A stretch of 37,176 nt of DNA from Thalassolituus sp. UBA1087 (GCA_002314145.1 DCCG01000038.1:1-37176); one strand, 5' to 3'; numbered from the stretch's first letter, positions 14,358 through 23,340 are shown. A program made the numbers and translations. Notes: a model not told the origin generated them from the sequence alone.

Positions 14358-16130
14358 ATGCAGGCGCAGGCTGATCGCCAACTGACGTTACAGTCGTTGA
14401 TTGATGATCTTCACCGGCACAGGTTGCTGAACGACGAAGATTATCAGCAGGCGCTCAATATCCGCCGTAAACCGGATGAGGCCAACCTGCATCCGCTGAC
14501 GCTGATCGGCCGCCAGGGATTTGCCGATGCCCGGCGTCAGGGCAAAGTCCTGAGTGAGCACGTGCTGACTGAATGGCTGGCCGAACAGCACAACATGGAA
14601 TGCGTACAGATTGATCCGCTGGAAGTGGACGTCACCAAAATCACCGAACTGATGTCCTATGCCTTTGCTGAACGTCACCGGATTCTGGGGGTGAAAGTGC
14701 TCGCCGACACCATTGTGGTGGCCTGCTCTGAGCCCGGCGTTGCCGGCTGGGTGCCGGACCTTGAGCACGTTACCCGCCGCCAGGTAAAGCGCGTTCTGTC
14801 AGCCCCGGCGGATATCGAACGTTACCGGGTAGAATTTTATCAGCTGGCCAATTCCGTCAGTCATGCCCGTCAGGCCCACCATGGCGCCAGCACGGTGCAG
14901 AATCTGGAATCTATGCTGGAGCTGGGCAAAGCCAAAGCCCCGGACGCCAATGACGAACACATCGTTAACATCGTCGACTGGCTGCTGCAGTACGCCTTTG
15001 ATCAGCGCGCCAGTGATATTCATATTGAGCCGCGCCGCGACGTGGCCCACGTGCGCTTCCGTATCGATGGTGTGCTGCACAATGTTTACGACCTGCCGGC
15101 ACAGGTCGGGATGGCGGTGCTGGCACGGGTGAAATCGCTCGGACGCATGAACATCGCAGAGAAACGCCGCCCGCAGGACAGCCGCCTGAAAACCAAAACA
15201 CCGTCGGGTCAGGAAGTGGAGCTGCGGTTATCGACCATGCCAACCGCCTTCGGTGAAAAGCTGGTGATGCGGGTGTTTGATCCGGATGTACTGGTGCGCA
15301 GTTTCTCCGAACTGGGTTTCGGTAAGGAAGATCACCGCCGCTGGAACCAGATGACCGGTAATAACCACGGTATTGTGTTCGTCACCGGCCCCACCGGCTC
15401 GGGCAAAACCACCACCCTGTATTCCACGCTGAAACAACTGGCCACACCGGAAGTGAACGTCTCAACCATTGAAGACCCGATTGAAATGGTGGAACCGGCG
15501 TTTAATCAGATGCAGGTTCAGCATGGTATCGATCTGACCTTTGCCAGCGGCGTCCGGGCGTTACTGCGTCAGGACCCGGATATCATCATGGTGGGTGAGG
15601 TGCGGGATCTGGAAACCGCTGAAATTGCCGTGCAGGCCGCGCTGACCGGCCACCTTGTGTTGTCCACTCTGCATACCAATGATGCCCCCTCTGCCTTTAC
15701 CCGTCTGCTGGAGCTGGGGCTGCCGGCGTACCTGATACGTTCGAGCGTACTGGGGGTGATGGCGCAACGGCTGGTACGGACGCTGTGTCCGCATTGCAAA
15801 GTGCAGCAGAAAATTGATGAGAAAGCCTGGAAACAACTGACCGCCCCCTGGCTGGTAAAAACCCCGGAGCATGTCTATGGTGCAAAAGGGTGCCTTGAAT
15901 GTCGTGGCACCGGCTATATGGGGCGGATGGGGATTTACGAAGTCATGCCCATGACGGAAAACCTGGAAACCCAGATTCATGATCAGATGGATCATGCCCG
16001 GCTGCGTCAGTCGGCCATGAAAGAAGGCATGCACAGTCTGCGTCTCAGTGGCGCTCATAAAGTGGCGGCCGGATTAACCACCATCGAAGAAGTCATGCGG
16101 GTGGCACCGCTTAACCGTTCGCCCGGATAG
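14358..16130 (+). CDS. GspE/PilB-type secretion ATPase without neighbouring secretion genes
   Basis: A 590-residue hexameric AAA-like ATPase of the type II secretion / type IV pilus assembly group. An N-terminal GspE/MshE-like domain covers about residues 1-160. The ATPase core has the Walker A GPTGSGKT (344-351), the Asp box (STIEDPIE), the Walker B region DIIMVGEVRD and the His box TGHLVLSTLHTND (429-442). A zinc-type tetracysteine follows (CPHC 477-480, CLEC 512-515), typical of PilB/GspE rather than PilT. AGGAGA lies seven bases before the ATG. No gsp, pil or msh partner gene occurs in the window, so it must work with components elsewhere or have another role. I recall a similar lone ATPase near argA/argE in Pseudomonas (unverified). 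Confidence 0.93.
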   Translation: MQAQADRQLTLQSLIDDLHRHRLLNDEDYQQALNIRRKPDEANLHPLTLIGRQGFADARRQGKVLSEHVLTEWLAEQHNMECVQIDPLEVDVTKITELMSYAFAERHRILGVKVLADTIVVACSEPGVAGWVPDLEHVTRRQVKRVLSAPADIERYRVEFYQLANSVSHARQAHHGASTVQNLESMLELGKAKAPDANDEHIVNIVDWLLQYAFDQRASDIHIEPRRDVAHVRFRIDGVLHNVYDLPAQVGMAVLARVKSLGRMNIAEKRRPQDSRLKTKTPSGQEVELRLSTMPTAFGEKLVMRVFDPDVLVRSFSELGFGKEDHRRWNQMTGNNHGIVFVTGPTGSGKTTTLYSTLKQLATPEVNVSTIEDPIEMVEPAFNQMQVQHGIDLTFASGVRALLRQDPDIIMVGEVRDLETAEIAVQAALTGHLVLSTLHTNDAPSAFTRLLELGLPAYLIRSSVLGVMAQRLVRTLCPHCKVQQKIDEKAWKQLTAPWLVKTPEHVYGAKGCLECRGTGYMGRMGIYEVMPMTENLETQIHDQMDHARLRQSAMKEGMHSLRLSGAHKVAAGLTTIEEVMRVAPLNRSPG

Positions 16131-16243
16131 ACGGGCATTTGCAGTGGATGGAATGCTGCCTGCAGCACAGACCCTCTGCCTGATAGCCGCTATACTTATA
16201 TTGGTAAAATTACTAGTAACTCGTTTCTCATTAAGGATATTTT

Positions 16244-16744
16244 GTGTCAGTCAGCGTCCCACCGATAATTGATCTGGAAGCCTCAGGTTTTGGCCGTGGC
16301 AGTTACCCGATTGAGATAGGGTATGCGCTGGAAGACCGCGAAACCACCAGTTATCTGGTCAAGCCGGCAGGCAGTTGGCTGCACTGGAGTGATGAAGCGG
16401 AAGAGATTCATGGTATTTCCCGCAATATGCTGGAAGAAGAGGGTCTCACTCCGCGCGAAATCGCGCTGAAAATGAACGAACACCTGCGCGGTAAAACGCT
16501 CTATTCAGACGCCTGGAGTTTTGATTCTTCCTGGCTCGGACGCTTATTTGATGAAGCTGATCTGGTGCAGCGTTTCCGTATCGAAACCATCAACCGCATC
16601 CTGACACCGGAGCAGATGGAAAGCTGGCACGATACCAAGAAATCCCTGTGGGAAGAATTTGGTGTCGAGCGCCACCGCGCAGCCAACGACGTTAAAGTCC
16701 TGCAGGAAACGTTTTTACGGGTGGTTTCCGCACACCCTGCCTGA
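16244..16744 (+). CDS. DEDDh-type 3'-5' exonuclease family protein
   Basis: A compact 166-residue protein matching the RNase T/DnaQ exonuclease fold without extra domains. Motif I is IIDLEASG (Asp and Glu metal ligands). Motif II is the TLYSDAWSFDSSWL segment. Motif III is RHRAANDVKVL, with the His and Asp spaced HxxxxD as in DEDDh enzymes. PIEIGYALED is also typical. The start is GTG at 16244 with AAGGA seven bases upstream. A TATACT at 16191-16196 could be a -10 but has a poor -35. The substrate (DNA repair ends, RNA tails or mismatched nucleotides) cannot be told. It lies 32 bases before the molybdate-binding-type gene. Confidence 0.87.
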   Translation: MSVSVPPIIDLEASGFGRGSYPIEIGYALEDRETTSYLVKPAGSWLHWSDEAEEIHGISRNMLEEEGLTPREIALKMNEHLRGKTLYSDAWSFDSSWLGRLFDEADLVQRFRIETINRILTPEQMESWHDTKKSLWEEFGVERHRAANDVKVLQETFLRVVSAHPA

Positions 16745-16776
16745 CGCCACATCCACATAAGGGATAGCCGACCGTC

Positions 16777-17211
16777 ATGTTGTCCGCCAGTGCTGAAAAC
16801 CGTCTCTCCGGTATTGTGCATCAGGTGCGCCCTGGTGCCGTCAATGATGAAGTGGATATCCGGCTGGATGGCGGACAGATGCTGGTGGTCACCGTGACCC
16901 GCGCAAGTTCGCAGTCGCTGCAGCTGATGCCGGGCGTTGCTGTCACGGCGCTGATACCGGCCAGCGCCATCATTTTGTCTGATGTCATACCACAACCGCT
17001 CAGCGCTGATAATGTGATCACGGGTATTGTCAGTGCCCGGCGGGATGGAGCCGTCAGTTGTGAAATCGATCTGGAATACGGACCCGGTCAGCAACTGACC
17101 GCCGTACTGAGCGAAGACAGTGCCGGGCAACTGGCACTGCAACCCGGGCGACAGCTGCAGGCTTTTTTTAATGCTGGCAGTGTAATTCTGTCACTGCCTT
17201 CTGCGCTCTGA
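16777..17211 (+). CDS. Tandem Mop/TOBE domain protein (molbindin-like)
   Basis: A 144-residue cytosolic protein made of two similar beta-barrel repeats, about 7-70 and 75-141. The first reads like a classic Mop domain (SAENRLSGIV, PGAVNDEVDIRLDGG, VTALIPASAIIL). The second is more diverged (NVITGIVSARRDGAVSCEIDL, LQAFFNAGSVILSL). Di-Mop proteins such as ModG bind molybdate or tungstate and store or buffer it. No modABC, modE or molybdoenzyme gene is in the window, so the role rests on the fold alone. The stop codon TGA directly abuts the convergent lpxL stop (TGATCA on the plus strand), leaving no intergenic base. Confidence 0.85.
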   Translation: MLSASAENRLSGIVHQVRPGAVNDEVDIRLDGGQMLVVTVTRASSQSLQLMPGVAVTALIPASAIILSDVIPQPLSADNVITGIVSARRDGAVSCEIDLEYGPGQQLTAVLSEDSAGQLALQPGRQLQAFFNAGSVILSLPSAL

Positions 17212-18153
17212 TCAGGAACGGTAAAGTCCGCCTTTTTTCTCACTTTTATCCGGACGTGTTTTAAAGCGTTTATGCAGCCATAAATACTGGCTGGGGTGCT
17301 GGCGTATCTGCTGTTCAAGAAATGCATTGGCCAGGCGGGCATCTTCGATATCGTCCCCGCTGGGAATGGGCAAAGCATCGTGTACAGTAATATCGTAGCC
17401 GGAATTATCTTCACGGCGGAAATACGTCAGCGGCAGCACCACGGCGTTACCGGCTTTGGCAATGCGTGAGGTGGCTGTAATGGTTGCTGTGGGGATGCCA
17501 AAGAAATCAACAAAGACGCTGTTTTTGCGGCCAAAATCCTGATCCTGTGCATACCACAGAATACCGCCTTTTTTGAGGGCACGGATAAAGCCACGGATAT
17601 CTTTGCGGGTGAAACAGTCCTCATACAGACGTTCCCGGCCGCGCTGTACCACATAATCCATCGCCGGGTTGTCCTGCGGGCGGTAGCTGACGCAGGCATC
17701 AATGTGATTGGTGATCAGGGCGCCGGATAAATCCAGCATGGTGTAATGGCCGCCCAGCAGAAGAACGCCTTTTCCCTGCTTCTGAACTTCGGTGATTTTT
17801 TCGAGGCCATGGAATGTCGTGCGTTCCAGCAGATAATCCCGTGGCCGGAACCAGGCAATCATGGTCTCCATAATGCCGATGCCGTTGTCGATAAAGGTCT
17901 GGCGCACCAGTTGCGCCCGCTCGCCGGCGGTTTTTTCCGGGAAGCAGAGGTCAATATTCACTTCCACAATATTGCGGCGGCCACGGGCCAGACGATAAAG
18001 CAGCAGACCAAGACAGCGGCCGATCAATAACTGTGCGCGGTAGGGCAGCATGGTGGCCAGTTTGATAAAAAATACGCCCAGCCACACCGGCCAGTATACT
18101 GGCTTCAGCAGAGGCTTCGGCATATCACGGAAGAAACCTTTCTGCTCAGCCAT
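17212..18153 (-). CDS. lpxL: Lipid A biosynthesis lauroyl acyltransferase
   Basis: Inner-membrane enzyme that adds the secondary acyl chain, usually laurate, to Kdo2-lipid IVA. The 313 residues start MAEQKGFF, with a hydrophobic segment at about 20-55. The catalytic HxxxxD motif is HYTMLD (136-141). SYRPQDNPAMDYVVQRGRE, ALKKGGILWYAQDQD and LWLHKRFKTRP match E. coli LpxL (HtrB) better than LpxM. I chose the ATG at 18153 because it overlaps the hldD stop by eight bases and gives the normal N-terminus. The longer open frame to 18264 would lie wholly within hldD. It is the last gene of the hldE-hldD-lpxL operon. Confidence 0.93.
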   Translation of the reverse strand: MAEQKGFFRDMPKPLLKPVYWPVWLGVFFIKLATMLPYRAQLLIGRCLGLLLYRLARGRRNIVEVNIDLCFPEKTAGERAQLVRQTFIDNGIGIMETMIAWFRPRDYLLERTTFHGLEKITEVQKQGKGVLLLGGHYTMLDLSGALITNHIDACVSYRPQDNPAMDYVVQRGRERLYEDCFTRKDIRGFIRALKKGGILWYAQDQDFGRKNSVFVDFFGIPTATITATSRIAKAGNAVVLPLTYFRREDNSGYDITVHDALPIPSGDDIEDARLANAFLEQQIRQHPSQYLWLHKRFKTRPDKSEKKGGLYRS

Positions 18154-19114
18154 TAAGCCAGTCCATATACTCTTTAACACCCTGCTCGACCGTGGCAAAT
18201 GGTTCAGCGTAGCCGGCGTCACGTAAAGCGCTGATATCGGCTTCGGTAAAACTCTGATAAGCACCTTTCAGGTGATCCGGGAAGGGCATGTATTCTTTAC
18301 GGCCTTGTATTCCCTGGTCTTTATGCCAGTGGATCACTGCGTCGGCGACATCGTTAAAGCTCTGGCAACTGCCGGTACCCAGATTGAAAATGCCGCTCTT
18401 GTCCGGGTTCGCCCAGAACCACAGATTCACTTTCACTACATCGCCCACGTAGACGAAATCACGGCGCTGTTCGCCGTCACCATAACCGCCGCTGCCGCCA
18501 AACAGTTTGCAGACGCCGGTCTCTTTAATCTGATTATTAAAATGGAAGGCAACCGAAGACATGGAGCCTTTGTGCTGCTCGCGCGGGCCGTAAACATTAA
18601 AGTAACGGAAGCCAACCACCTGGCTTCTGAATAACTCAGGCTGCGTGGCCCGCAGGTGACGCACGTACTGGTCAAACTGCCATTTCGAGTAACCGTAAAC
18701 GTTCAGCGGCTTTTCGTGCTGACGTTCTTCTTTAAACACATCACTGCCGCCGTAAACGGAAGCACTGGAGGCATACAGATAAGCGATGCCCTTTTCCAGA
18801 CAGGCATGCAGCAGAGTTTTGGAGTATTCGTAGTTATTTTCCATCATGAATTTGCCATCCCATTCCGTGGTGGAAGAGCAGGCGCCTTCGTGGAAAATGA
18901 CTTCAACGTTATCGAGAATACCGTCGTTATTTCTGACCCGGGCGATAAAATCGTCTTTATCCAGATAGTCGGCAATATCACAGTCGCTGATGTTATAGAA
19001 CTGTTTGCCATCACTGAGATCATCCACAACCAGAATATCAGTGCGGCCCTGTTCATTCAGGGTTTTTACAATATTACTGCCAATAAAACCGGCCCCGCCG
19101 GTGACGATAATCAT
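18146..19114 (-). CDS. hldD: ADP-L-glycero-D-manno-heptose-6-epimerase
   Basis: NADP-dependent epimerase that turns ADP-D-glycero-beta-D-manno-heptose into the L-glycero form used for the LPS inner core. The 322 residues begin MIIVTGGAGFIGSNIV, a Rossmann GxxGxxG. The short-chain dehydrogenase residues are visible: SSASVYGG (Ser) and NVYGYSKWQFD (YxxxK). NVYGPREQHKGSMSSV is the characteristic heptose-epimerase stretch. Its ATG overlaps the hldE stop as ATGA, with CAGGAG upstream inside hldE, so it is translationally coupled. It is followed by lpxL with an eight-base overlap. Confidence 0.97.
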   Translation of the reverse strand: MIIVTGGAGFIGSNIVKTLNEQGRTDILVVDDLSDGKQFYNISDCDIADYLDKDDFIARVRNNDGILDNVEVIFHEGACSSTTEWDGKFMMENNYEYSKTLLHACLEKGIAYLYASSASVYGGSDVFKEERQHEKPLNVYGYSKWQFDQYVRHLRATQPELFRSQVVGFRYFNVYGPREQHKGSMSSVAFHFNNQIKETGVCKLFGGSGGYGDGEQRRDFVYVGDVVKVNLWFWANPDKSGIFNLGTGSCQSFNDVADAVIHWHKDQGIQGRKEYMPFPDHLKGAYQSFTEADISALRDAGYAEPFATVEQGVKEYMDWLNG

Positions 19115-20544
19115 ATTTCACGCTCCTGAATTTTTTTCACAATGGCCGAGGTTGAGCAATTATCTTTAAAGCTCAGAATAATCACCTCGCCACCATTTTT
19201 CTGTACACACTGCCCGCCGGCAACATCTTCTGCTTTATAGTCACCGCCTTTCACCAGAATATCCGGCAGCACACGGCAGATAAGCCGCTCCGGCGTATCT
19301 TCACTGAAAGGCACAACCCAGTCGACGCTTTCCAGTCCCGCCAGTACCGCCATACGGTGATCGAGCGGATTGACCGGGCGCTGCGGTCCTTTTAAACGGC
19401 TCACCGATTCATCGGCATTGACTGCAACCAGCAGCCGGTCACCCAGCGCTTTGGCTTCTTTCAGGTACTGCACATGGCCGGGGTGAATGATATCGAAACA
19501 GCCATTGGTCATCACCAGAGTCTCACCGCGGGCACGGGCCTCTTCCACCAACAGCAGCAGGCTTTCTTCATCGAATAAGCCGGCGCCCTGATTGTTTTCA
19601 TGGCGCAGCTCACGGCGCAGTTCTTCGGTGGAAACGGTGGCGGTGCCCAGCTTGGCAACGACGATTCCGGCCGCGGTATTGGCCAGTGCGGTGGCCTGTT
19701 CATAACTCTGACCGGCGGCCAGCGCGGCGGCGAGAACAGAAATGACGGTGTCGCCGGCGCCGGTCACATCAAAGACTTCCCGGGCTTTGGCCGGCAGATG
19801 CAGAGGTTCCTGATTTTTCTGCACCAGTGTCATGCCTTTTTCACTGCGGGTCACCAGTACGGCGTCCAGATCGAAGTCGGCCAGCAGGGTACGGGCTTTG
19901 GCGACCAGTGTTTCGTCATCCGCGGCCGGCCCGACCACGGCTTCAAATTCATTCAGATTCGGCGTAATCAGACTGGCGCCGCGGTAGCGCTCAAAATCCG
20001 TTCCTTTAGGATCAATCAGTACCGGTTTACCGGCCCGGCGCGCGGCATTGATCAGGCGCTGGGGGTTGTTCAGTGCGCCTTTGCCATAGTCTGACAGAAT
20101 CACCGCATCCGCCTGCTGCAGGCGCTGTTCGTAGTCTGCGTACAGGCTGGTCAGGTCGGTGGCATGAAACCCTTCCTCAAAATCCAGCCGGATCAGTTGT
20201 TGATGACGGCTCATAACCCGCAGTTTGGTGATGGTCGGATGCTGCGGATGCTGCAGAAAACAGCAGTCAACATGGGCGGCGGTCAGCATTTCGCGCAGCG
20301 CGGCAGCGTTATCGTCTGCGCCTGTGATGCCCAGCAGGTCGGCACCGGCCCCGAGACGGGAAATATTCAGCGCCACGTTGCCGGCACCGCCGGCACGGTT
20401 ATCGATGTCCTGGATTTTAACCACGGGCACCGGCGCTTCCGGTGAAATACGTGATGTCGGTCCGTGCCAGTAGCGGTCAAGCATGACGTCACCAAACACC
20501 AGTACTCTGGCGTGATGAAAATCCGGGGTTTTAACATCCATCAT
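19111..20544 (-). CDS. hldE: Bifunctional heptose-7-phosphate kinase / heptose-1-phosphate adenylyltransferase
   Basis: Two-domain enzyme that phosphorylates D-glycero-beta-D-manno-heptose 7-phosphate at C1 and later adds AMP to make ADP-heptose. The N-terminal PfkB/ribokinase domain (about 1-320) has DVMLDRYW, NRAGGAGNVALNI and the catalytic DVTGAGDT. The C-terminal nucleotidyltransferase domain (about 340-477) has TNGCFDIIHPGHVQYL with the HxGH motif. The length of 477 equals the E. coli protein. Two adjacent ATG codons start the frame (20544 and 20541); the first is used here. The gene heads the hldE-hldD-lpxL operon and diverges from waaA across about 107 bases, so all neighbours serve the LPS core. 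Confidence 0.97.
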   Translation of the reverse strand: MMDVKTPDFHHARVLVFGDVMLDRYWHGPTSRISPEAPVPVVKIQDIDNRAGGAGNVALNISRLGAGADLLGITGADDNAAALREMLTAAHVDCCFLQHPQHPTITKLRVMSRHQQLIRLDFEEGFHATDLTSLYADYEQRLQQADAVILSDYGKGALNNPQRLINAARRAGKPVLIDPKGTDFERYRGASLITPNLNEFEAVVGPAADDETLVAKARTLLADFDLDAVLVTRSEKGMTLVQKNQEPLHLPAKAREVFDVTGAGDTVISVLAAALAAGQSYEQATALANTAAGIVVAKLGTATVSTEELRRELRHENNQGAGLFDEESLLLLVEEARARGETLVMTNGCFDIIHPGHVQYLKEAKALGDRLLVAVNADESVSRLKGPQRPVNPLDHRMAVLAGLESVDWVVPFSEDTPERLICRVLPDILVKGGDYKAEDVAGGQCVQKNGGEVIILSFKDNCSTSAIVKKIQEREI

Positions 20545-20617
20545 TCAATTTCTTTTTTCACAGGAAAGTTGCCGCGGAGTTTATCACAGGCTGGTTGTCA
20601 GTCGCAGAACCTGCTTA

Positions 20618-20626
20618 TGGTATGAT
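20618..20626 (+). promoter_or_regulatory. Extended -10 promoter element for waaA
   Basis: TGGTATGAT, an extended -10 identical to the one before folA, with TTGTCA at 20595-20600, 20 bases upstream of the hexamer. It places transcription near 20633, which rules out the upstream TTG start of the long open frame and supports a waaA start at 20652 or later. Confidence 0.5.
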
Positions 20627-20651
20627 GCCGCAACTTTTTCACATCGCAGCA

Positions 20652-21941
20652 ATGGGCGGCAGAAGTCTCGTGGCACGTATTCTCTACACCCTGTTATTCA
20701 CTCTGTTGTTACCGCTATTCGTCGCCCGTTTGTGGTGGCGTGGACGCAGAAATCCGGGCTACCGCCGCCGCATCAGTGAACGTTTCGGGCGCCTGCCCCA
20801 CGCGCCGCGCCCAAACGGTCTCTGGGTGCATGCGGTGTCCGTGGGAGAAACCCTGGCCGCAGCCCCTTTCGTTAAAGCTTTTCAGCAGCGCCATCCTGAT
20901 GTCGCCGTGATTGTGACCACCACCACGCCAACCGGTTCAGAGCAGGTGCAGCGTCTGTTCGGTCATTCTGTCTTTCATATGTATATGCCCTATGATCTGC
21001 CGCCCTTTCTCGCGCGTTTTCTCAATACGCTGAAACCCGGGTTGCTGGTGGTGATGGAAACGGAGCTCTGGCCCAACCTGCTGGCGGCCTGTGAATCCAG
21101 GGATATCCCGGTTGTGCTGGCTAACGCCCGGATGTCGGAAAAATCTGCCCGTGGCTATGACAGGTTCGCCGCGCTGACGCGCCCGATGCTGCAGCGTCTG
21201 GCTATGGTGGCGGTGCAGAATCCGGTGGATGGCGAACGTTTTGTTCAGCTTGGCCTGCCATCAGAACGCATGGAAGTCACTGGTTCGGTGAAGTATGACG
21301 TGACGATACCGGCAGGCATCCATGAGCGGGGGCTGGCCTTGCGCAGCCAGTGGGGGGCTGAGCGAAAGGTACTGGCGCTGGCTTCCGGCCATGCCGGTGA
21401 GGATGAACAGCTGCTCGATCTGTACCGGCCGCTGGCGGCGCAGATTCCACATCTCTTGCTGCTGTTGATTCCCCGTCACCCTGAGCGTTTTGATGAAGTG
21501 GCGGTGGCGGTGCGCAGTCGCGGCTTAAAAGGGCACCGGCGTTCATCCGGTGATGCCGGCAGTGAGACTCAGGTATATCTGGCCGATTCTATGGGGGAAA
21601 TGCTGCTGTTGCTGAGCGCCTGTGATCTGGTGCTGGTGGGCGGCAGCCTGGTGGCTCATGGTGGTCACAACCCGATTGAGCCCGCTGCTCTGGGTAAGGC
21701 GACATTGACGGGCCCCCACCATTTCAACTTTGCTGCCATCGTCGACAGCCTGCAGCAGCATAAGGCCCTGGCACAGGTCAGCGATGATCCTGACACCCTG
21801 TATGAGCAGCTGCTGCAGTATCTGCAGGATGATGACCTGCGACAGCGGATGGGTGAGGCCGGTATGAAAGTGGTGGAGGATAACCGGGGTGCCGTAGGCC
21901 GCCTGGTTGAGTTATCCGCCGGTTATCTCAGGTTGTCCTGA
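20652..21941 (+). CDS. waaA: 3-deoxy-D-manno-octulosonic acid (Kdo) transferase
   Basis: Inner-membrane-anchored glycosyltransferase (GT30 family) that adds Kdo from CMP-Kdo to lipid IVA; lpxL and the hld genes across the divergent region act before and after it. From the ATG at 20652 it has 429 residues: an N-terminal hydrophobic anchor (about 8-22), then GLWVHAVSVGET, TTTTPTGSEQV and METELWPNLL, all typical of KdtA. The C-terminal half has VLALASGHAGEDEQLL, LLLIPRHPERFDEV and GGSLVAHGGHNPIEPAAL. GTG at 20670 is a possible later start; neither start has a strong Shine-Dalgarno sequence. The frame is open further upstream, but that part overlaps the promoter. Confidence 0.95.
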   Translation: MGGRSLVARILYTLLFTLLLPLFVARLWWRGRRNPGYRRRISERFGRLPHAPRPNGLWVHAVSVGETLAAAPFVKAFQQRHPDVAVIVTTTTPTGSEQVQRLFGHSVFHMYMPYDLPPFLARFLNTLKPGLLVVMETELWPNLLAACESRDIPVVLANARMSEKSARGYDRFAALTRPMLQRLAMVAVQNPVDGERFVQLGLPSERMEVTGSVKYDVTIPAGIHERGLALRSQWGAERKVLALASGHAGEDEQLLDLYRPLAAQIPHLLLLLIPRHPERFDEVAVAVRSRGLKGHRRSSGDAGSETQVYLADSMGEMLLLLSACDLVLVGGSLVAHGGHNPIEPAALGKATLTGPHHFNFAAIVDSLQQHKALAQVSDDPDTLYEQLLQYLQDDDLRQRMGEAGMKVVEDNRGAVGRLVELSAGYLRLS

Positions 21942-21958
21942 AGCGTATCGTCAGCCAT

Positions 21959-21987
21959 AAAAAAACCCGCCGCAGGCGGGTTTTTTT
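21959..21987. terminator. Bidirectional terminator between waaA and tolC
   Basis: Seven A, CCCGCC, loop GCA, GGCGGG, seven T. The element is symmetric, so it can end waaA on the plus strand and tolC on the minus strand, the two genes being convergent here. Confidence 0.93.
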
Positions 21988-22005
21988 ATTTCCTGTACAG
22001 CTGTA

Positions 22006-23340
22006 TCAGGCGGCTTTCAGCCAGCTGTTCAGCAGCTGAATATCGCCTTCGTTCAGGGTGCCGGCGTAGAACTTAAGGTTCATCAGGTTGATGATGTAGT
22101 CGTAACGGGCGTTAGCGTAATCACGCTGGGCACTGAAGACATTGCGTTTCGCATCCAGTACTTCAACGATATTACGGGTACCCACTCTGTAACCGGTTTC
22201 CGCGGCTTCCAGTGCGCTTTCAGCGGACTTGATGGCCTGTTTGCGCGCCTTGATGTTCAGTACGTCGGTTTTTACCTGACGGAACAGGCTGCGGATATTC
22301 TGCTTCAGAGCACGGCGCTGCTGTTCCAGCTGATAATCCGCGGCGGCATAGTTCAGCGCTGCCTGCTTGCTTTGACCGTACAGAGAACCGCCGGCCAGCA
22401 GTGGCATGGATACTTCAATACCGACCTGAGTGATGCTGCCATCATAGGGATCACCGTTGGCGTCCATGGATTGCTGATCACCGTCCATATAGGCACCGCT
22501 CAGGGTGACGGTTGGCAAATGGTTGGAACGTGTGGCATTACGCTGCAGACGGACAGCATCTTTGTTGGCTTCTGCCAGCAGCAGCCCCGCGTATTTGTCC
22601 ATACCGGAATCAACCCAGGCGCTTGCGTCGGCAGGTTCCGGCATTTCCATCGGCACTTCGTCACGCAGCGGGTCAACCTGATCGAAGCGTTGTCCGGTCA
22701 GTTGTTCCAGTGCTTCGTAACTGATATCCAGCGACGACTCCATGCCCAGCAGGTTTACATAGGTCAGGTCATACGTGGCCTGGGCTTCATGGACTTCGGT
22801 AATGGCAATCAGGCCCACATCAAAGCGTTGTTTGGTCTGTTCCAGCGAGCGTTTGACGGCCTGTTCTTCCGCCTGGGCGGTGGACAGGTTGTCTTTGGCG
22901 CGCAGCACATCAAAATAGGCCTGCGCGGTACGCAGCAGCAGTTGTTGCTCGGACATCTGCAGCGTCAGCTCAGAGGCTTCGTCGCCGGTCCGGGCTGCCT
23001 GATAGGTGTACCAGCTGTTCAGGTTAAACAGCGTCTGTGACGCTGACAGTTGCAGAACATCGCGGTCATAATCACTGTCAGTATCGACGGAAGCGCCGCC
23101 CGGGGTCTGGGCACCTGACAGGTCAGCGCTGATTTCAGTATGGTTGTAGGATACCTGGGCCTGGGGCAGCAGAGCGCCGCGCGCGATGGTGACGTTATAC
23201 GCGTCAGCTTCACGGGTCGCACGGGCAGCTGCGATTTCCGCATCATTGCTGGCTGCCTGTTCATAAATGGTGCTGAGGTCCGCGGCAGAGGCGACCCCGG
23301 AAGCCAGCAGGGCAGTCGTCAGTGAGAGGATTTTTTTCAT
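22006..23340 (-). CDS. tolC: TolC family outer membrane channel protein
   Basis: Trimeric outer membrane/periplasm tunnel used by efflux pumps and type I secretion. Of the 444 residues, the first 19 are a signal peptide ending VASA. The mature protein shows the two TolC repeats of long amphipathic helices with short strands. SQTLFNLNSWYTYQAAR and GYRVGTRNIVEVLDAKRNVFSAQRDYA are typical; the second is the hallmark near the end of repeat two. AAAGG lies upstream of the ATG, with an extended -10 at 23381-23389. The neighbour across the divergent region is nudF, the same order as in E. coli, which supports the symbol tolC rather than another family member. Confidence 0.93.
   Translation of the reverse strand: MKKILSLTTALLASGVASAADLSTIYEQAASNDAEIAAARATREADAYNVTIARGALLPQAQVSYNHTEISADLSGAQTPGGASVDTDSDYDRDVLQLSASQTLFNLNSWYTYQAARTGDEASELTLQMSEQQLLLRTAQAYFDVLRAKDNLSTAQAEEQAVKRSLEQTKQRFDVGLIAITEVHEAQATYDLTYVNLLGMESSLDISYEALEQLTGQRFDQVDPLRDEVPMEMPEPADASAWVDSGMDKYAGLLLAEANKDAVRLQRNATRSNHLPTVTLSGAYMDGDQQSMDANGDPYDGSITQVGIEVSMPLLAGGSLYGQSKQAALNYAAADYQLEQQRRALKQNIRSLFRQVKTDVLNIKARKQAIKSAESALEAAETGYRVGTRNIVEVLDAKRNVFSAQRDYANARYDYIINLMNLKFYAGTLNEGDIQLLNSWLKAA

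Noticed and set aside
20595..20651. N-terminal extension of waaA to an upstream TTG
   Set aside because: It covers the promoter element and gives a non-family N-terminus; the 20652 start fits KdtA proteins.
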